A stretch of 64,000 nucleotides of DNA from Pseudevernia furfuracea (taxonomy: Eukaryota > Ascomycota > Lecanoromycetes > Lecanorales > Parmeliaceae). Both the position numbers and the translations under genes were made by a program. The stretch spans positions 963,394 through 1,027,393 of the forward strand of contig JAIUPT010000035.1 in the NCBI GenBank assembly GCA_022315425.1. The letters are read 5' to 3'. The notes beneath the pieces are model-generated. The model did no database searches. It saw nothing but the letters and a program-made list of their open reading frames with translations, and was not told the DNA's origin. This document shows, piece by piece, positions 21,949-34,500 of this stretch. The stretch's first letter is position 1; every line of letters begins with the position of its first letter.

Positions 21949-24460
21949 ATGACAATCACCTCTAGTCGCTACGTGGAGCCGGTCCTTGCACCCGAGGCCA
22001 CAAATGGCAAAAAGTCGTCCAAACCGCCTCCACGTATATGGTACGCCATCGAACCGCCCTTCCAAGGCTATCAACCAACTCCTTCCGAAGCCTATGCTCA
22101 AAGCGGTGCTGATACAGCGATAGTCATTGACAATGGTAGGCATAAAGTATACAACCGTTTGGGGGCTGTGTGCTGATTTCCCTTGAGGCTCCAGTCTTGT
22201 ACGAGCTGGCTGGTCCTTCGATACAACCCCTCGAGTGTCATTTCCGGCAGATGTTGCTCGATACCGAGACCGAAAATACAACAGGACCGTCTCATATGTG
22301 GGTTACAATGCATATGCAGACGCTACCACAAGGGGTCAGATACGGAATGCTTTCGAACCTGGGACCAGTATTGTGGGCAATTGGGATGTTATGGAAGGTG
22401 TACTGGATAACGTATTTGTGAACCTAGGAGTTGAAGGAGGAAACGGAGGTATCGGAAGACCTGTTCTCATGACGGAGCCGGTTGCCAATTTGGGCTATTC
22501 AAGAAAAAGTGCGTGCCAGAGTTCGAGCTCAATTGTACAGATGAGCGCTGACTTTACGCAGCTATGAATGAGCTTCTATTCGAGTGCTACTACGCGCCCT
22601 CGCTAGTTTACGGCATCGATTCGCTGTTCTCATACAAATTCAATAAAGGAAACAGCGGACTTATCATATCATCCTCACACTCCTCGACACACGTAATCCC
22701 GGTCTTGAACTCGAAGCCTGTTATGTCAAGCGTGTCGCGGCTGAATTGGGGAGGATCTCAAGGCGCTGAGTATTTGCTGAAGCTGTTGAGATTGAAGTAT
22801 CCGAGTTTCCCTTGTAAAGTCACCGACTATCAGGCGCAACATGTGGTTCGTGAGCATTGCTATGTCTCTCAAAATTTCGACAAGGAGATGAGGGGCTTCC
22901 TAGACTGGACAGGTTTAGAAACCCGAGACCATGTGGTACAGTACCCCTTCACCGAGCATGTTGTTGTGGAGAAGAGTGAGGAAGAACTTGCACGTATTGC
23001 CGAACGGAAAAGGGAAGGGGGAAGGAGACTACAAGAGCAAGCGGCAAAAATGAGATTGGAAAAGCTTGTTCAGAAAGAACAGGAATTAGAATACTACAAG
23101 GACCTTCAGCAGCGCCTGGTGGGCCAAACGAAAAAGGAGACGAAACGCTTGCTCGATGAGGACGAGTTCAAAGATGAAGCTCAGCTAGACAAAATAATCA
23201 AAGATATGGAGAAATCTGTACGAAAGGCCAGGAACAAGGACCTCGGTGTTTTAGACGTTGTTGAGGAAGAGAATGGAGCCAATTTCCCACTGCTTGACGT
23301 AGCGGACGAGGAGCTTGACGAGGCAGGGTTGAGACAAAAGAGACATCAGCGATTGTTAAAGTCAGGCGTTGAAGCTCGTGCAAGGGCAAAGGTTGAAAAG
23401 GAGCAAGAAAGAGCCCGTGTAGCAGAAGAGGAGAGACTCGATGACGAGCGCCGCATCAAGGACCTTGACGGGTGGTTGGAAGATCGCAGGGTCGTGAGAA
23501 CGGTGAGGCAAGCTACGAAACGAGAATCGTGGAGATTATTTGCGTGCTGATGCCTCACTTGCAGGCTCTACTCCAAAAGATCAAAGATAGAGAGAGACAA
23601 AAGGCGGACCTTGGCAATCGTAAATCACTTGCCAGCCAGATGCGTATGAAAACGCTCGCAAACCTGGCATCAGATGCGCCCGGCAGAAAACGTCGGCGAG
23701 GTGGCGACGACGACAATTTCGGCGCAAACGACGAGGACTGGGGGGTCTATCGTACTGTTGCAATGGGTGAGCAGAGTGAGGATGAGGAAGAAGAAGACCT
23801 CGATGCAGAAATGAGGAACGTGGAAGCACAGCTGCTGAAATATGATCCTGGATTCAACGAGAGCAATACTATGGCTGCTCAGATGGACTGGACAAAAAGT
23901 CTCATGCATGCTTTTCGACGCGGTCCATGGCCTTTTGACCCGGAAAGCCAACAGGAAATCCATCAATTGCATCTCAACGTGGAAAGGATTCGCGTGCCCG
24001 AGGTGGTCTTCCAACCTGCTATAGCAGGTCTTGATCAAGCAGGAATTATCGACATCGCTGCCGACATGATCAACCACGGGATGGGAAAACCACAAGATCG
24101 TAACAACATTCTCAGGGATATTTTCCTCACAGGAGGCAACACGCTTTTCACAGGATTTGAGGCAAGACTTGATAAAGAGTTGCGCGCTGTCCTACCTATA
24201 GATGCCGCAATGCATCTGCGACAGGCGACTGACCCGTTGCTTGACGCCTGGAAAGGCGCCGCTCAATGGTCCAAGGAGCCTACCTTTAGGCAAGCTCTCG
24301 TGACTCGTCAAGATTACGATGAAAAGGGGTCCGACTATATGAAGGTAAGTCGGCACACATGCGAAGAGCTTTTACCGACCACAACGATCTGCTTAGTCCG
24401 ACGTGGTTTCTGACTTCTGTATCGCAGGAACATAACATTGGTAACAGCACTACTTTTTGA
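21949..24460 (+). CDS. ARP5: Actin-related protein Arp5, INO80 complex subunit, 753 aa, 5 exons
   Basis: Exons 21949-22135, 22188-22508, 22562-23502, 23565-24344 and 24428-24460 join in phase; the last encodes only EHNIGNSTTF. The actin-fold start has the nucleotide-loop phrase DTAIVIDNGSSLVRAGWSFD across the first junction, then RYRDRKYNRTVSYVG and VGNWDVMEGVLD. A large charged, coiled-coil-like insertion (about residues 305-560: EEELARIAERKREGG..., many Glu/Lys/Arg, later an RKRRRGGDDD patch) splits the fold, as is diagnostic of Arp5. The actin C-terminal half follows with NILRDIFLTGGNTLFTGFEA. The length is close to yeast Arp5 (755 aa). With Ies6 it forms the nucleosome-contacting module of INO80. 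The gene for Ies6 lies just upstream on the other strand. Confidence 0.96.
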
Positions 24461-24830
24461 TCGGCCAATTGCGAAATCCGAATGGCTTGCAGCCTATCTG
24501 GTGAGGGTCACTTCGATAGACGATAGCGTGGTCCATCAGGATGGTATCTCGCTTGATCTATATCCATAGCAGATAATCGCTGTATTCTGCTATCTACTTG
24601 ATATCAAGCCAAAGAAGCACACAGCCAGCGTGGGCACCGTTCAGGACGTTCCCATAATATCGAGAACCTCGTTGCAAGACATTCAAGCCAAGAAGCATCG
24701 CCGATTTGCTAATGCAATTTTCCGAGGCGTCATCATGATACTGTAACATAAAGCTGATTAGGGTATCAGGCGTACGTCAGAGTCTATATGTGATTACGAC
24801 AGGATTCTTCGCAAGATCTTAGACAGCGGA
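24461..24830. other. Convergent intergenic region ARP5 / kapC
   Basis: 370 bp between two convergent stop codons; expected 3' UTRs only. No gene or repeat recognised. Confidence 0.5.
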
Positions 24831-25837
24831 TTACCTATTATCAGTATGCGGAGGCTGGCCAGGCGCAGACCGAATTTCTGTATCCTCGCCAACTCGAGCC
24901 CTTTTGTTTGTATTGTTTCCTCTGCCATAAGGAGATTCGTCCTGTTGGTTTCTACTTCCACTCATGTCTGCGACAGCTTGAGCAGCAGAAGCTTGAAGCT
25001 GATTCGCAGCCGATGATCCCATAGGAGCTGTGGGTGCTGGAATCTGCTGGGTAGGAGGACCTGAAGTCCGAGGGTGGGGGATATCGATGTTCGACGGTGG
25101 TTGTGGATATTCGCCTTGGGACTCGAGGAGGCGAGATTGGAGGCTGATGATGTAGTCACGCAGCTGATAGTTTTCTGATTGTAGAGCTTTAAATTTTTCA
25201 CTGAGGCTGTTGAATTCCCTCACTTGCGTCTCCAGGGTCTTGATGTGCCCTTCTTTTCGTTGTCTGAATGCGCGCTGTAGTAATCTTTTAGTAAGCTGCC
25301 TTTGTCACCCAAAAAACTTTCGCGCAGAAAATCTCTTGAACCCAAGATCAAAGTAATCGCCATGAACCAACAACGGTTATGTGAAGCCCACATACCTGAG
25401 CTGCTCTATTTTGCGCTGCACGTTTTGACGTCGACAATTCACGCTTACCACTTTTCCTACCATCGCTGACGCCGTCGTCGCCTCCGCTGTCGCCAGGACC
25501 CGGGTTCATGATGCCGGTTCCCGCGATCGCAGGATCAATGTTGTGGTGGTGAGGACTCGCAGTATTTGACAGCTGATGCTCTGGTCTATGTTGAGGAAGA
25601 TGATGGTTCTGCACCTGGGCAAGCAGCTGCTCTCGGAGAGCTGACCACATCGATGTGTCAGCAATTCCACAGCGTCCAACAACAAACCCAAAGCTATCGC
25701 CTGATTACTCACTTTGGTCCGAGACATTGTCCTACCACCTGAAATCAGTTCACTGCTTCTACAGAAGAAGTCATGTTGTCGCTTACCTGCCCTGACATTC
25801 GCATAGGGTGCGGTGCTGGCGCAAGTGTTGGCTGCAT
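24831..25837 (-). CDS. kapC: KapC-type bZIP (Yap/AP-1-like) transcription factor, 252 aa, 4 exons
   Basis: Minus-strand exons 25837-25787, 25731-25713, 25640-25396 and 25274-24831 join in phase, one exon being 19 nt. The start MQPTLAPAPHPMRMSGQ matches the N-terminus typical of KapC. The basic region reads KRAAQNRAAQ then RAFRQRKEGHIKTLE across the last junction, containing the N-X2-AQ-X2-FR signature of the Yap/Pap1 class. A leucine-zipper-like heptad stretch follows (LETQVREFNSLSEKFKALQ, then YQLRDYIISLQSRLL). The C-terminal third is Gln/Pro/Ser-rich. These factors bind TTACTAA/TGACTAA-type sites; the exact target set of KapC is not evident here. The second and third exon boundaries are my best in-phase solution (acceptor GGTAG at 25732) and are less certain than the bZIP junction. 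Confidence 0.9.
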
Positions 25838-25845
25838 CCTGGGAT

Positions 25846-25860
25846 GTTTAGTGACTAAAC
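25846..25860. promoter_or_regulatory. Perfect palindrome with AP-1/Yap-like core just upstream of kapC
   Basis: GTTTAGTCACTAAAC has 7-bp perfect arms around a central C and lies 8 bp upstream of the kapC ATG (minus strand). It contains TTAGTCA and, on the other strand, TTAGTGA. TTAGTCA/TGACTAA resembles sites bound by Yap-class bZIPs. Autoregulation is an inference only. Confidence 0.4.
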
Positions 25861-26259
25861 AGTCTCGTCAGATATCGAGCTGATGTAATCGTGGAGTCTT
25901 CCAATGTGTTCGTTCCGGTCCGACAGAGTGTTGAGCTGCTGGTCGGAGTGCTGGGCATATAGTGTAACGGGAATCTCACTACGTCAAGTCTGCAGAACAA
26001 TCGCCGAATCCGACCCCGGATATCGCCTCGCCTATTCAGAATAGCCTCAAGAGAGATGTAAACTCTCGAGGTTCTTGTCCTTGGGGGGGTATGAGCTGAG
26101 TATTGATTGATTATATGATGACTGAGCTATTATTCAGCGTAAGATGACAAGCATCCTTAGCGCCTCGACGGCTCGGCACCGAACGAGACTAAGGATACAA
26201 GGCTCAGTCTAGTACGAGTATCGTAAAAATAGACAGTCCCTAGGCGTATACCCCCCCAA
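25861..26259. promoter_or_regulatory. kapC upstream region and edge of the gene-rich segment
   Basis: About 400 bp of mixed composition with poly-G/poly-C runs (near 26084 and 26251). It should hold the kapC promoter. It ends where base composition turns AT-rich, about 26,260-26,300. Confidence 0.5.
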
Positions 26260-29200
26260 TCCGGTTAACAGCCGTGCGAGCGCTAACCTAATAAGGTAAA
26301 CTTCCGTAATTCTAAATCTAAGAGAGGATCTTTATATTTCGATGTTTAAATATCTATTAAGTAAACTCTTTATTAAGTTATTAGTTATAAGTATTATTAC
26401 GTATATACTCTCTTTTATTATATATATACTTCTCTCTATTTTAAAGAAGATTTATCGAATTAAGTTATTTTATTAACTCTCTAGAGAGTAAGTTCTTAAA
26501 ATAAGTTAATCGTAAAGTTATTTTAATAAGAAAGTAGTTAAATAAAAGAGTTAGAAGACGAAGTAAAGATAGTTATTCTTTTAAAGAAGTATTTGAATAA
26601 TTATTTAGATATAACTTAAAGAAACTAAAGTCTCTTTTATATAAAAAGTATTTATAAACGAACTTTACGTACTACGTAGTGTAAATACTTAAAGAGACGT
26701 TAACATTAATAAGTTAATTAATATAGAAAAATAATACACGCACATTACTTTTTAATACATTAACATTACTTTTTTATATATTAACATCTCTTCATATTTG
26801 ATTAGCTATCGCGCGAGCGCTAATTCGATTAGATAAAAATCTCGCAGATATTCGAAATAGAGTCGAATACTCTCATATTTTTCGAGATATCTTATTTTAA
26901 TTAATTTTATATCATATCATGATATAAGATCGAGAGAGTTAGATATTATATCTTTATAAAGATATAAAACGATATTTAAGTGAGATATCTTATAAGACGA
27001 TATAAATCTGAAATATTTTATATAAAGTATTACTTAGAAGTGTTACTAACTAGAATAATGAATAGAATAATGATGCTAAAAGTACTGCTGACTAGAACAA
27101 TGACTAGATTAGTAATACTAAAAGCACTTAAAGAAACACTCACTGCGACACTCAATGCGACACTTAATGTTAAGAACAAGAAGCAAAGCATTGAAATTAA
27201 TAATTTAGAATGTTGATATGATTGTTATGCTCAATGTAATGACAATATGAAGATCTCTTCGTGGTGTGTAATAAGCTTGTATATTCCTACTTAGAAATCT
27301 GGCTACTTGTAATGTTGAGCTAAGGACTCTGTCAAGCTACTTTCTTGACAGGTAAACTTTCGTGACAAGGCAAGTATCTTGTCAAGTCTATATGCTTGTT
27401 ATAATAACATCTTCGTCGTTGAAAAAGAAACATAGCGATCTCGTTATTACAAGTAATGTAAACGAAAAAACAATGCTGAAAAATACTTTTATTAGCTATT
27501 AAAAGAGATCTAAATTTTTAGCAGTGCTTTTTTCGTCGTCGGGATTCGTATTTTAAAAGTTACGAAAGAAGCTAAAACTACTTCGAGGTCGAGAAGTCTT
27601 TTTCGAGATTTTAGTGTTACGTCTAACGTGTTAAAACGAGACTTCGACGCTAAGATAACAGTCTTTTAAGAAATTGTTTCTCGAAGCGACTTGAAACGAA
27701 AGTTATTTAAAGCGGTCTTTCGACGACGAGACTGAGAATTGTCGAAAGTCTTTTAAAAAGTTATTTCTTTTCGACGACGAGACTGCGAGTCGTTTAAAGT
27801 TCTTTAAGAAGTTGTTTCTTGAAGCGAAGCTTGAATACGTGATAATTCGTTCTCGTAATCTCTGACGAGATTTATTATATTTTCGAGATTCTTGATATTA
27901 TATTATTTATCGTACTTCGACTTATATTCTTTTTACTTTATTAGATACTCTGTAACGAGATCTCGTTTCTTGATAATAATTCTCTTATTTAAAAATCTAT
28001 TAATTATATAAGACTTGAAAACTTCAGTGTCGTCGTCGACGAAAATAGATAACGAATAATTAGATCGTGAACGATCGAAAGAATCTTCGTTAAAAGCTAA
28101 TATAGGTTTTAACTAAGCTTCGATAAAGATCGAATATATTCGTTAATTCGTGAGAACATCGAGAACGTAAATAAGTCGTCCCACGCGTTTAAGAATCTTA
28201 AAAGAATTAATATATTATAGCGTTAGTTTCTTTATAATTTCTAGATTCGCTGAAATATTATAACTCTTGCTTAGACGTAGCTACGCTTAGTCGTCGACTT
28301 TAAGAAACATTAATTAATATAGACGATCGTAGTGAAATTTGTTAAACATTTACGCGAAGTCAATAGCGTTCTTTACGAAAGCTCGAGTTATGATATGATC
28401 TACTGTCGACGATAATTTCAATAAGTTAAGAGATCTATTAGATGTAAACTCGTAAAAAATTTCGTTTGAGATACTTTTAAAACTCGTCGAGTTGTTAAGC
28501 AAGCTCCAAATTCGTAATAAAATTTTAGATCACGTCGATGACTTCTCGAGCGTATACACGTAATATCTTAAAGCAATTTCTGTTATTTGATTCGTGCGTT
28601 CGTTAACGTCGTCGATTTGTGAATAATATGTTATTGAGTATAAAAGTTTCACGTCGAGAAGCTTGAAAAGCGAAGCTCATAATTTTAATAGAAATTTCGA
28701 GTCTCTATCGCTGATAATTATCTTAAAAATTTCTCAGTCGACGATATCGAGACGATTTAAAAGGGCTTTAACTTAATTAATTATTTTTTAGATAATCTTT
28801 TTGACTATTAATTGAATTGCCTTAATAAATTTATAAGTTTTCAATATAATAGTGTCTAGAGATTCGCTTGACAAAGACAATATCAAAATAAAATTTAGTG
28901 TTAACGTATAAAATGATATCGATGACGAGGAAATCGATTGTAGATTATTATAAGATATATGTCGACGAGTTTATAAAGCTTGACATTTCGAGTAGTGTCG
29001 AATAAAATCACGAAGTAGCTTGATGATATTATAAATATATTAAAAAGACGAGACTATTTCGTAGTATCTCTGAAATCTCGAGTGCTCGAAATCGTGAGTA
29101 ATAGTTAAGATCTTTTTAATAAGATTGCTTGAAATGCACAAACGTTGATATTCTGAGAATTTATCGATATAAAAGATTAAGTCGTTATTTGTTTAACTAA

Positions 29201-30291
29201 AATTCGAGAAATGAAATACTCGTTTTGACACTATTGAATTTAACTTCAAGAAAACTTTCGATTGATTTTTCGATGTCGCTAATGAAGACGACTTTAAGAA
29301 AACTTCTGATTAATTTTTCGACGTCTTTGATCGAGACGAGAAGTAAGGGTTCGCTTCGATAACAAAAAGATTTCTTTCTTGAACAAATAATAAGAATACG
29401 ACGTTCTCGTCGAGAGAAGCGTTCTCGTTTAATTTGCTTAAAAATTCGTTTCTAATAACTATTCTTTTCGTAGCTCAAGAAATATTTTTCTCGAAAAGAT
29501 TCGCTTATTTGGATTAGAATAGCGATAAAGAAAATATCGAGCTCGAAATAATCTTGAAATAAAGTGCTATCGAAGTTGAAATTAATTAGTCTTAACAAGG
29601 CGTTAGAAACTATATGTTCTTTTTTAGACTTATGTTTGATATCGAGATTAAATTGTCATAGAAACTATAAGATACGAATAAGTTTGACGTTTATACGTAT
29701 AGTGAATGTTATCGATATTATAAAATTCTATTTCATGATATTTAGAATTGCGAAATGATTAGTTTGAACTTTCACGAAATTCTTAAAAGATTCTATTATG
29801 TGTCTAACCTTTTTGAGTATTTAGACGAATTCGACTATTTTTAGTTTTATAGATTAATAATTTTACTCGACAAAGATCAAAAGTCTTAACAAAAAAAGTA
29901 TTAACTTCATATCGATACGAAAAGATTATTTTTTAGCGAAATCTTTGTCGTTCTTGACGTGAAATACGATAACGTCAAAGTCGAATTCTTTAGAGACATC
30001 TAAGTCAATTTAAAGGATTCTCTTATCGTCGAATGTCAAGAATAGGTGGTAGAAGACTTAAAAAGCGCCTTCTGAAGTATCTAAAATAACGTTATTTAAG
30101 AATTTAATAACGCGAAAAGACGTTTTCTCGATGAGAATTACTTACGTTATTAATCTGTTATTAGAGCTTTCTTAAGAAGTAATGTTTTGAATTTCTATAA
30201 AGACTTGACAAGCTGAATATAGAAATTTATATATTATCGTAAATATTTCGTGAGGTTTAAGTAGTGCTTGAGCTCATCAAGAGTACTTAAG
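26260..30291 (-). mobile_element. 3' part of a RIP-degraded Gypsy (Ty3-like) retrotransposon: RT end, RNase H, integrase
   Basis: Very AT-rich, with stops in all frames. On the minus strand, translation through stops shows Gypsy landmarks. Starting at 30291: YLK-YS-ELKHYLNLTKYLR, the post-RT connection phrase, which joins the piece at 43078 in frame. Around 28990-28850 comes the integrase: CQ..TRRH...LQSI.., then TLNFIL, where the catalytic Asp is Asn (28895-28893). About 28740-28450 reads IISDRDSKFLLKL then VKLLYS, NERTNQ, EIALRYY, matching fungal Gypsy integrase cores. The terminal part 26,260-27,850 has no recognisable protein; the 3' LTR may be there but I could not define it. Confidence 0.75.
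30286..30291. repeat. Target-site duplication of element E (left copy)
   Basis: CTTAAG directly left of the LTR at 30292, repeated at 43072-43077 directly right of the other LTR. Removing E and one copy rejoins the Gypsy reading frame. Confidence 0.85.
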
Positions 30292-30423
30292 TGTTAAAAT
30301 ATAGGTATGTGAAACACCTGATTGAGTTGTGTAACTAGTACAGTAGATCGCTACATACAAAATCCACCAAGTCTGAACGCCGGGTTGGTACCGTGAAAAG
30401 TCACCTCGGCTAGAATTTTGACA
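30292..30423 (-). repeat. 3' LTR of Copia element E
   Basis: 132 bp, TG...CA ends, preceded (in element sense) by the polypurine tract GTGGGAG. Three transitions separate it from the 5' LTR (all G/A or C/T). Confidence 0.9.
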
Positions 30424-31306
30424 CTCCCACACGATCGCTGTACTTCTAGAAGGTCTTCGCAACCAGAGTCTAGTTGCCTAATCAAGTTAGACCGACCTCA
30501 ATCCAGCCCTATCAAAACGTCGCACATCACTCTCACAGAGTGATCATTCGTCAAAGTCTTAAATCAATTACCTCACGAAACACCTCAAATTTGTCTCGCG
30601 TCAGCGCCTTGATCAGTTCGTTAGTTATCTGTTTATCAGTGAGAGTATACTCAAAAGTCACGATCTTATCAGTAATCTTCTCTCTACAGAAGTGATTGTC
30701 GATCTCAATATGCTTAATGCGATCATGAGATCGAGAATTCTTGATCAGTGCAATTGCGCTCTGATTGTCGTCGTAGATAATAATCGTTTTTAGAGCATTG
30801 CTATTAAATTGCAGTGACGTCAGAAGGCTTCGTAATTAAATTGCTTTCTTAATAACCTATGTTTGCTCGATATACTCTGCTTCACAAGTCGAAAGGGCGA
30901 CGATAATCTGTCGTTTGAAAGATCAACTAATAATAGCGCTTTCGACGTTGAACACGTAATCTGAGATAGAGCGACGCGTAGCTGTATCGTCAGCTCAGTC
31001 AGAGTTAATATAATCGATCAAGCTTGAGAGAGTCTCTTGAAACGTTAGTTGAAAATTAAGTGTTTCTTTCAAGTACTGAAAGATTCGTTTCATCGCATCT
31101 TAATATCGTTTAGTCGAATTATGTGCGTAGCGACTAACAACAGATACAGCATAAACAAGATCGAGACGAGTTTTTAACATAACATACATTAGCGATTCAA
31201 TAGCGAACTAATAACGTAATTTGTTCTTAGACGTAGCTTCGTACTTATTCTCTGCGAATTTCAATTTGATTATTGTTTTTATTGAAGTGACTACTAACTT
31301 TGCGTC

Positions 31307-31552
31307 TCATATGTCGTTGTCTCGAAGCACTCGTTCAACGTATTCAGCTTGCCCTAGACGAATAGTTCTATTAATACGATCACGAATAACAGTTATCTCT
31401 AGATAATAAGCATAGAATCTCAAGTCGATTATATGAAATTTGACGTTGAGAGTATCTTTGATTCTTTGAATATCTACACGATTAGAATTAGTAATTAAAA
31501 CATTATCAACATAAAGCGCAATAATGATATCTGTTTGAGAGTCGATGAACAC
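31307..31552 (-). pseudogene. Reverse-transcriptase core fragment of Copia E
   Basis: An 81-codon open stretch with IIIALYVDNVLIT, the palm motif C of Copia RT in which the second catalytic Asp is replaced by Asn, followed by the connection region (LEITVIRDR, GQAEYVERVL). Open by chance within a frame that is otherwise full of stops. Confidence 0.85.
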
Positions 31553-34500
31553 ACTATAGTCAGCATCGATGAAAGTGAAGTCTTATTCTTTTATGAATTC
31601 GACGAAGATATTATATCAAACTCGAGGTGATTGTTTCAAATCATATAAGACCTTGTTTAGCTTGCAGACCTTATTTGAATATTTCTGAGACTTGAAGTTA
31701 GTAAGTTAATATATGTAGATTAGTTCCTTCACTGCATTATATAAGAAGACGATTTTCATATTTATTTGCTTTAGATCTTAGTTCAAGATCGCTGCGAGAG
31801 CAAATAGAGCTTTATAACTTATAAATTTCACTACTGAGACGAATATCTCGTTATAATCTAGTTCTTCACGTTGAGAGCATTCAAGAATCACTCAGCGTGC
31901 TTTGTAACGAGTGATTTCCCCTTTTGATTCTCGCTTTAAGATGAACACTCATTTATCTTTTAATGATTTGCGATCTTTGAGACAGTCGACGAGTTCTCAA
32001 GTTTTATTCTTCATTAAGAAGTTAATCTCGTTCTCGATTGCGTCTTCTCACTCTTCGCTGTTAGAATTATTATCTGCGATTGTCTCTTCGTAATTCTTCG
32101 ACTCATAAGATTCTCGAGCAATGAAGACAAGAAGTGCAATTGAATCTAATAATAGATCGCGATCTAATAGATACGAATAATTTCGTAACGAGGTCGCAGA
32201 AGCATCATCTTCGCCTATTAGAGTTTCGAATAAAGAGATTGAGAACGACGTTATCACCGCTGACGTTGAGACGAATAATGAATGTGATATCGGGTTTTTT
32301 AAGACTACTGGCGGCGTTGATTTTAAAGTTATGTTATTATCAACTACGATCGTAATGAGTTCAGATTCTTTCGCAGATTGAGATAACGATTCGATCGACA
32401 TTAATGTTTCCCTCACTGTAATAAAATCTAAGAATTTTTTGACACGTAAAAAGTGAGAAGAAATCTTATCTCAGATTACTTTAAAGATGCGATAGATTCT
32501 GTTATCGTTAAGAAGCATCTTATAGATGTGATCGTTTTCGTAATCAATAAGTCGTGCAGAAGCATTAATGATAGTGCGACTTTAATCTTTTATTTAATTA
32601 ATATGAGATTTTCGAGCAATATATTATTTATAAGATTCAAGAGAGCGAAGGTATTTGAGATTTAACTTATATTCGATTTCTGCTTCGTAAGAAGTCAGCG
32701 TTCGAGTCTGAGTGAGTCGTCGATTACGTAAATAATTGATCGCGAGTATTAATTGTGATCAATAACGTATAGATAATTTAATGTCTTTCATTATCGTGAA
32801 TACGTAGCTCTTCAAGTCTTGATTTAGTCGCTTAGAGAACTTATTTTGCTAAGAATTGTCGAGCACAGTTAACTCTTATAAAATATTACTCTTATCGCGA
32901 AAACGATCAAAGACGTAATTACTATACTCGTCTTCTTAGTTAGTGCGAAGTCTATGATATCGAAATTTATCTCGTTTATTACGTATCAAAAAACGACGAA
33001 AGGTCGAAAAGATCTCGCCTTTAAAACGTAATAATTCGACTTCGAAACGTTTAATGAAATCGTCGAGAAAGGTGATAAAATATCTGAAACCATCTTTGAT
33101 TTCTTTTATGATATCAATATCGCTATGAATTAGATCAAGAGAACGTCTACCAGAACGAATATAAGAGATATGCTTGACTTGCTGAATTTTCTTGATAATA
33201 TAGAATACGCAAGACGTCTTATTACTTACATCTTTGCTCAGATCGATTTCATAATACGAAAGCTACTTCACGTCGTCAGCGTGACCCAAGCAGCGATAGT
33301 AATAAGTCAGGGTTTCGAGATTTGACTTACGTTTTTGTCTCTTTCGAGATGTGAAGTTCTCGAAGTTAAAGCTAGTGCTATTACGCGACGTGTCAAAGTT
33401 AAACTCGAAATCACAGCTTGTAACGAAGCTAATAATAATGTCAAACTCGTATATAACACTTCGGGAACGCTTTGCTGATGTAGACGAAATGATTAACTCA
33501 TTAATTAAATTAACAGTTGAATTAACAATCATGATCTATCTAGATATGAATATTGATTAGGGCTTTCGAACTTGCTTTGATACGAGAACGATCATTGAAG
33601 ATATCGTCTTTGATTGTTAATGATTCTTTCACATGTTAAAGCGAAAGATATCGTTATTAATTAGTCAGATAGTGATGTCTCGACGATCTATTTCGATATC
33701 ATTTCTCACAATTTTAATGAAACAGCTCGAACGCATTAGCTTACTCTGAGATATCAAGTTCATTAATAGTTCAGAGACATGAAGAACATCGTCGAGAATA
33801 AGTCTAATGCACTTGTTATTCACGTTGATTCTAAGCTCAATTTTATCTTTATTAATAGAGATAAGAAAATCGATCACTTCTATAATAAAACGACAATTAT
33901 TCGTCGATATGAGCAGACGATATGTCTTAAAGACTAATCGATTAGAAGTAATATAAATAGAGCAGCAGAAGTCGAATCTTCATCGTTTTAATATAATATC
34001 GATAATAGCGATTATAACATAATCGTTCTCTAAAAGAGAGACGTAGCATTTTGAATCGTCTCGTCGCATAGCAGTGAAGCACTCATCAATCTCAGAGTTT
34101 TCGTCGAAGTGTGCTTCTTCTGAGTCATAGTATACTAAATTAACATTACGATCATCACGAGACTTTCGCTTCTTATTTCGATCGTTTCGATCTTGATCTC
34201 GATCGTATCGTCTCTTTCTGTCGCGATTGTCCCTCTCGTAATCGTTATAATCGTTACGATCACGACTACGACTGCGTCTACGTCTATCTGAGTTATCAGA
34301 CTAAGTATTATTCTTCGAGTTACATTCATAATGAGTGTGATAAATCTTCTGATAGTATTAATAAAACTTCACGAGACGTCGAAGATACACGACGTCTGAC
34401 TCTTCGATAGCCCTCGATTACGATCTTTGCGTCGTCTAATTCGTCGTATTCGTGACTGCGTATGCTTCAGATCGAATAACAATTAGTTTAAGAGTTAACT

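Noticed and set aside
1..26000. Secondary-metabolite gene cluster around the Zn2Cys6 regulator
   Set aside because: All recognisable neighbours are housekeeping genes; no synthase, oxidase or transporter is present.
26980..27216. Small gene with repeated LTRTM-like peptide
   Set aside because: A short AT-rich direct repeat in the decayed block; no start context, domain or conservation to support a gene.
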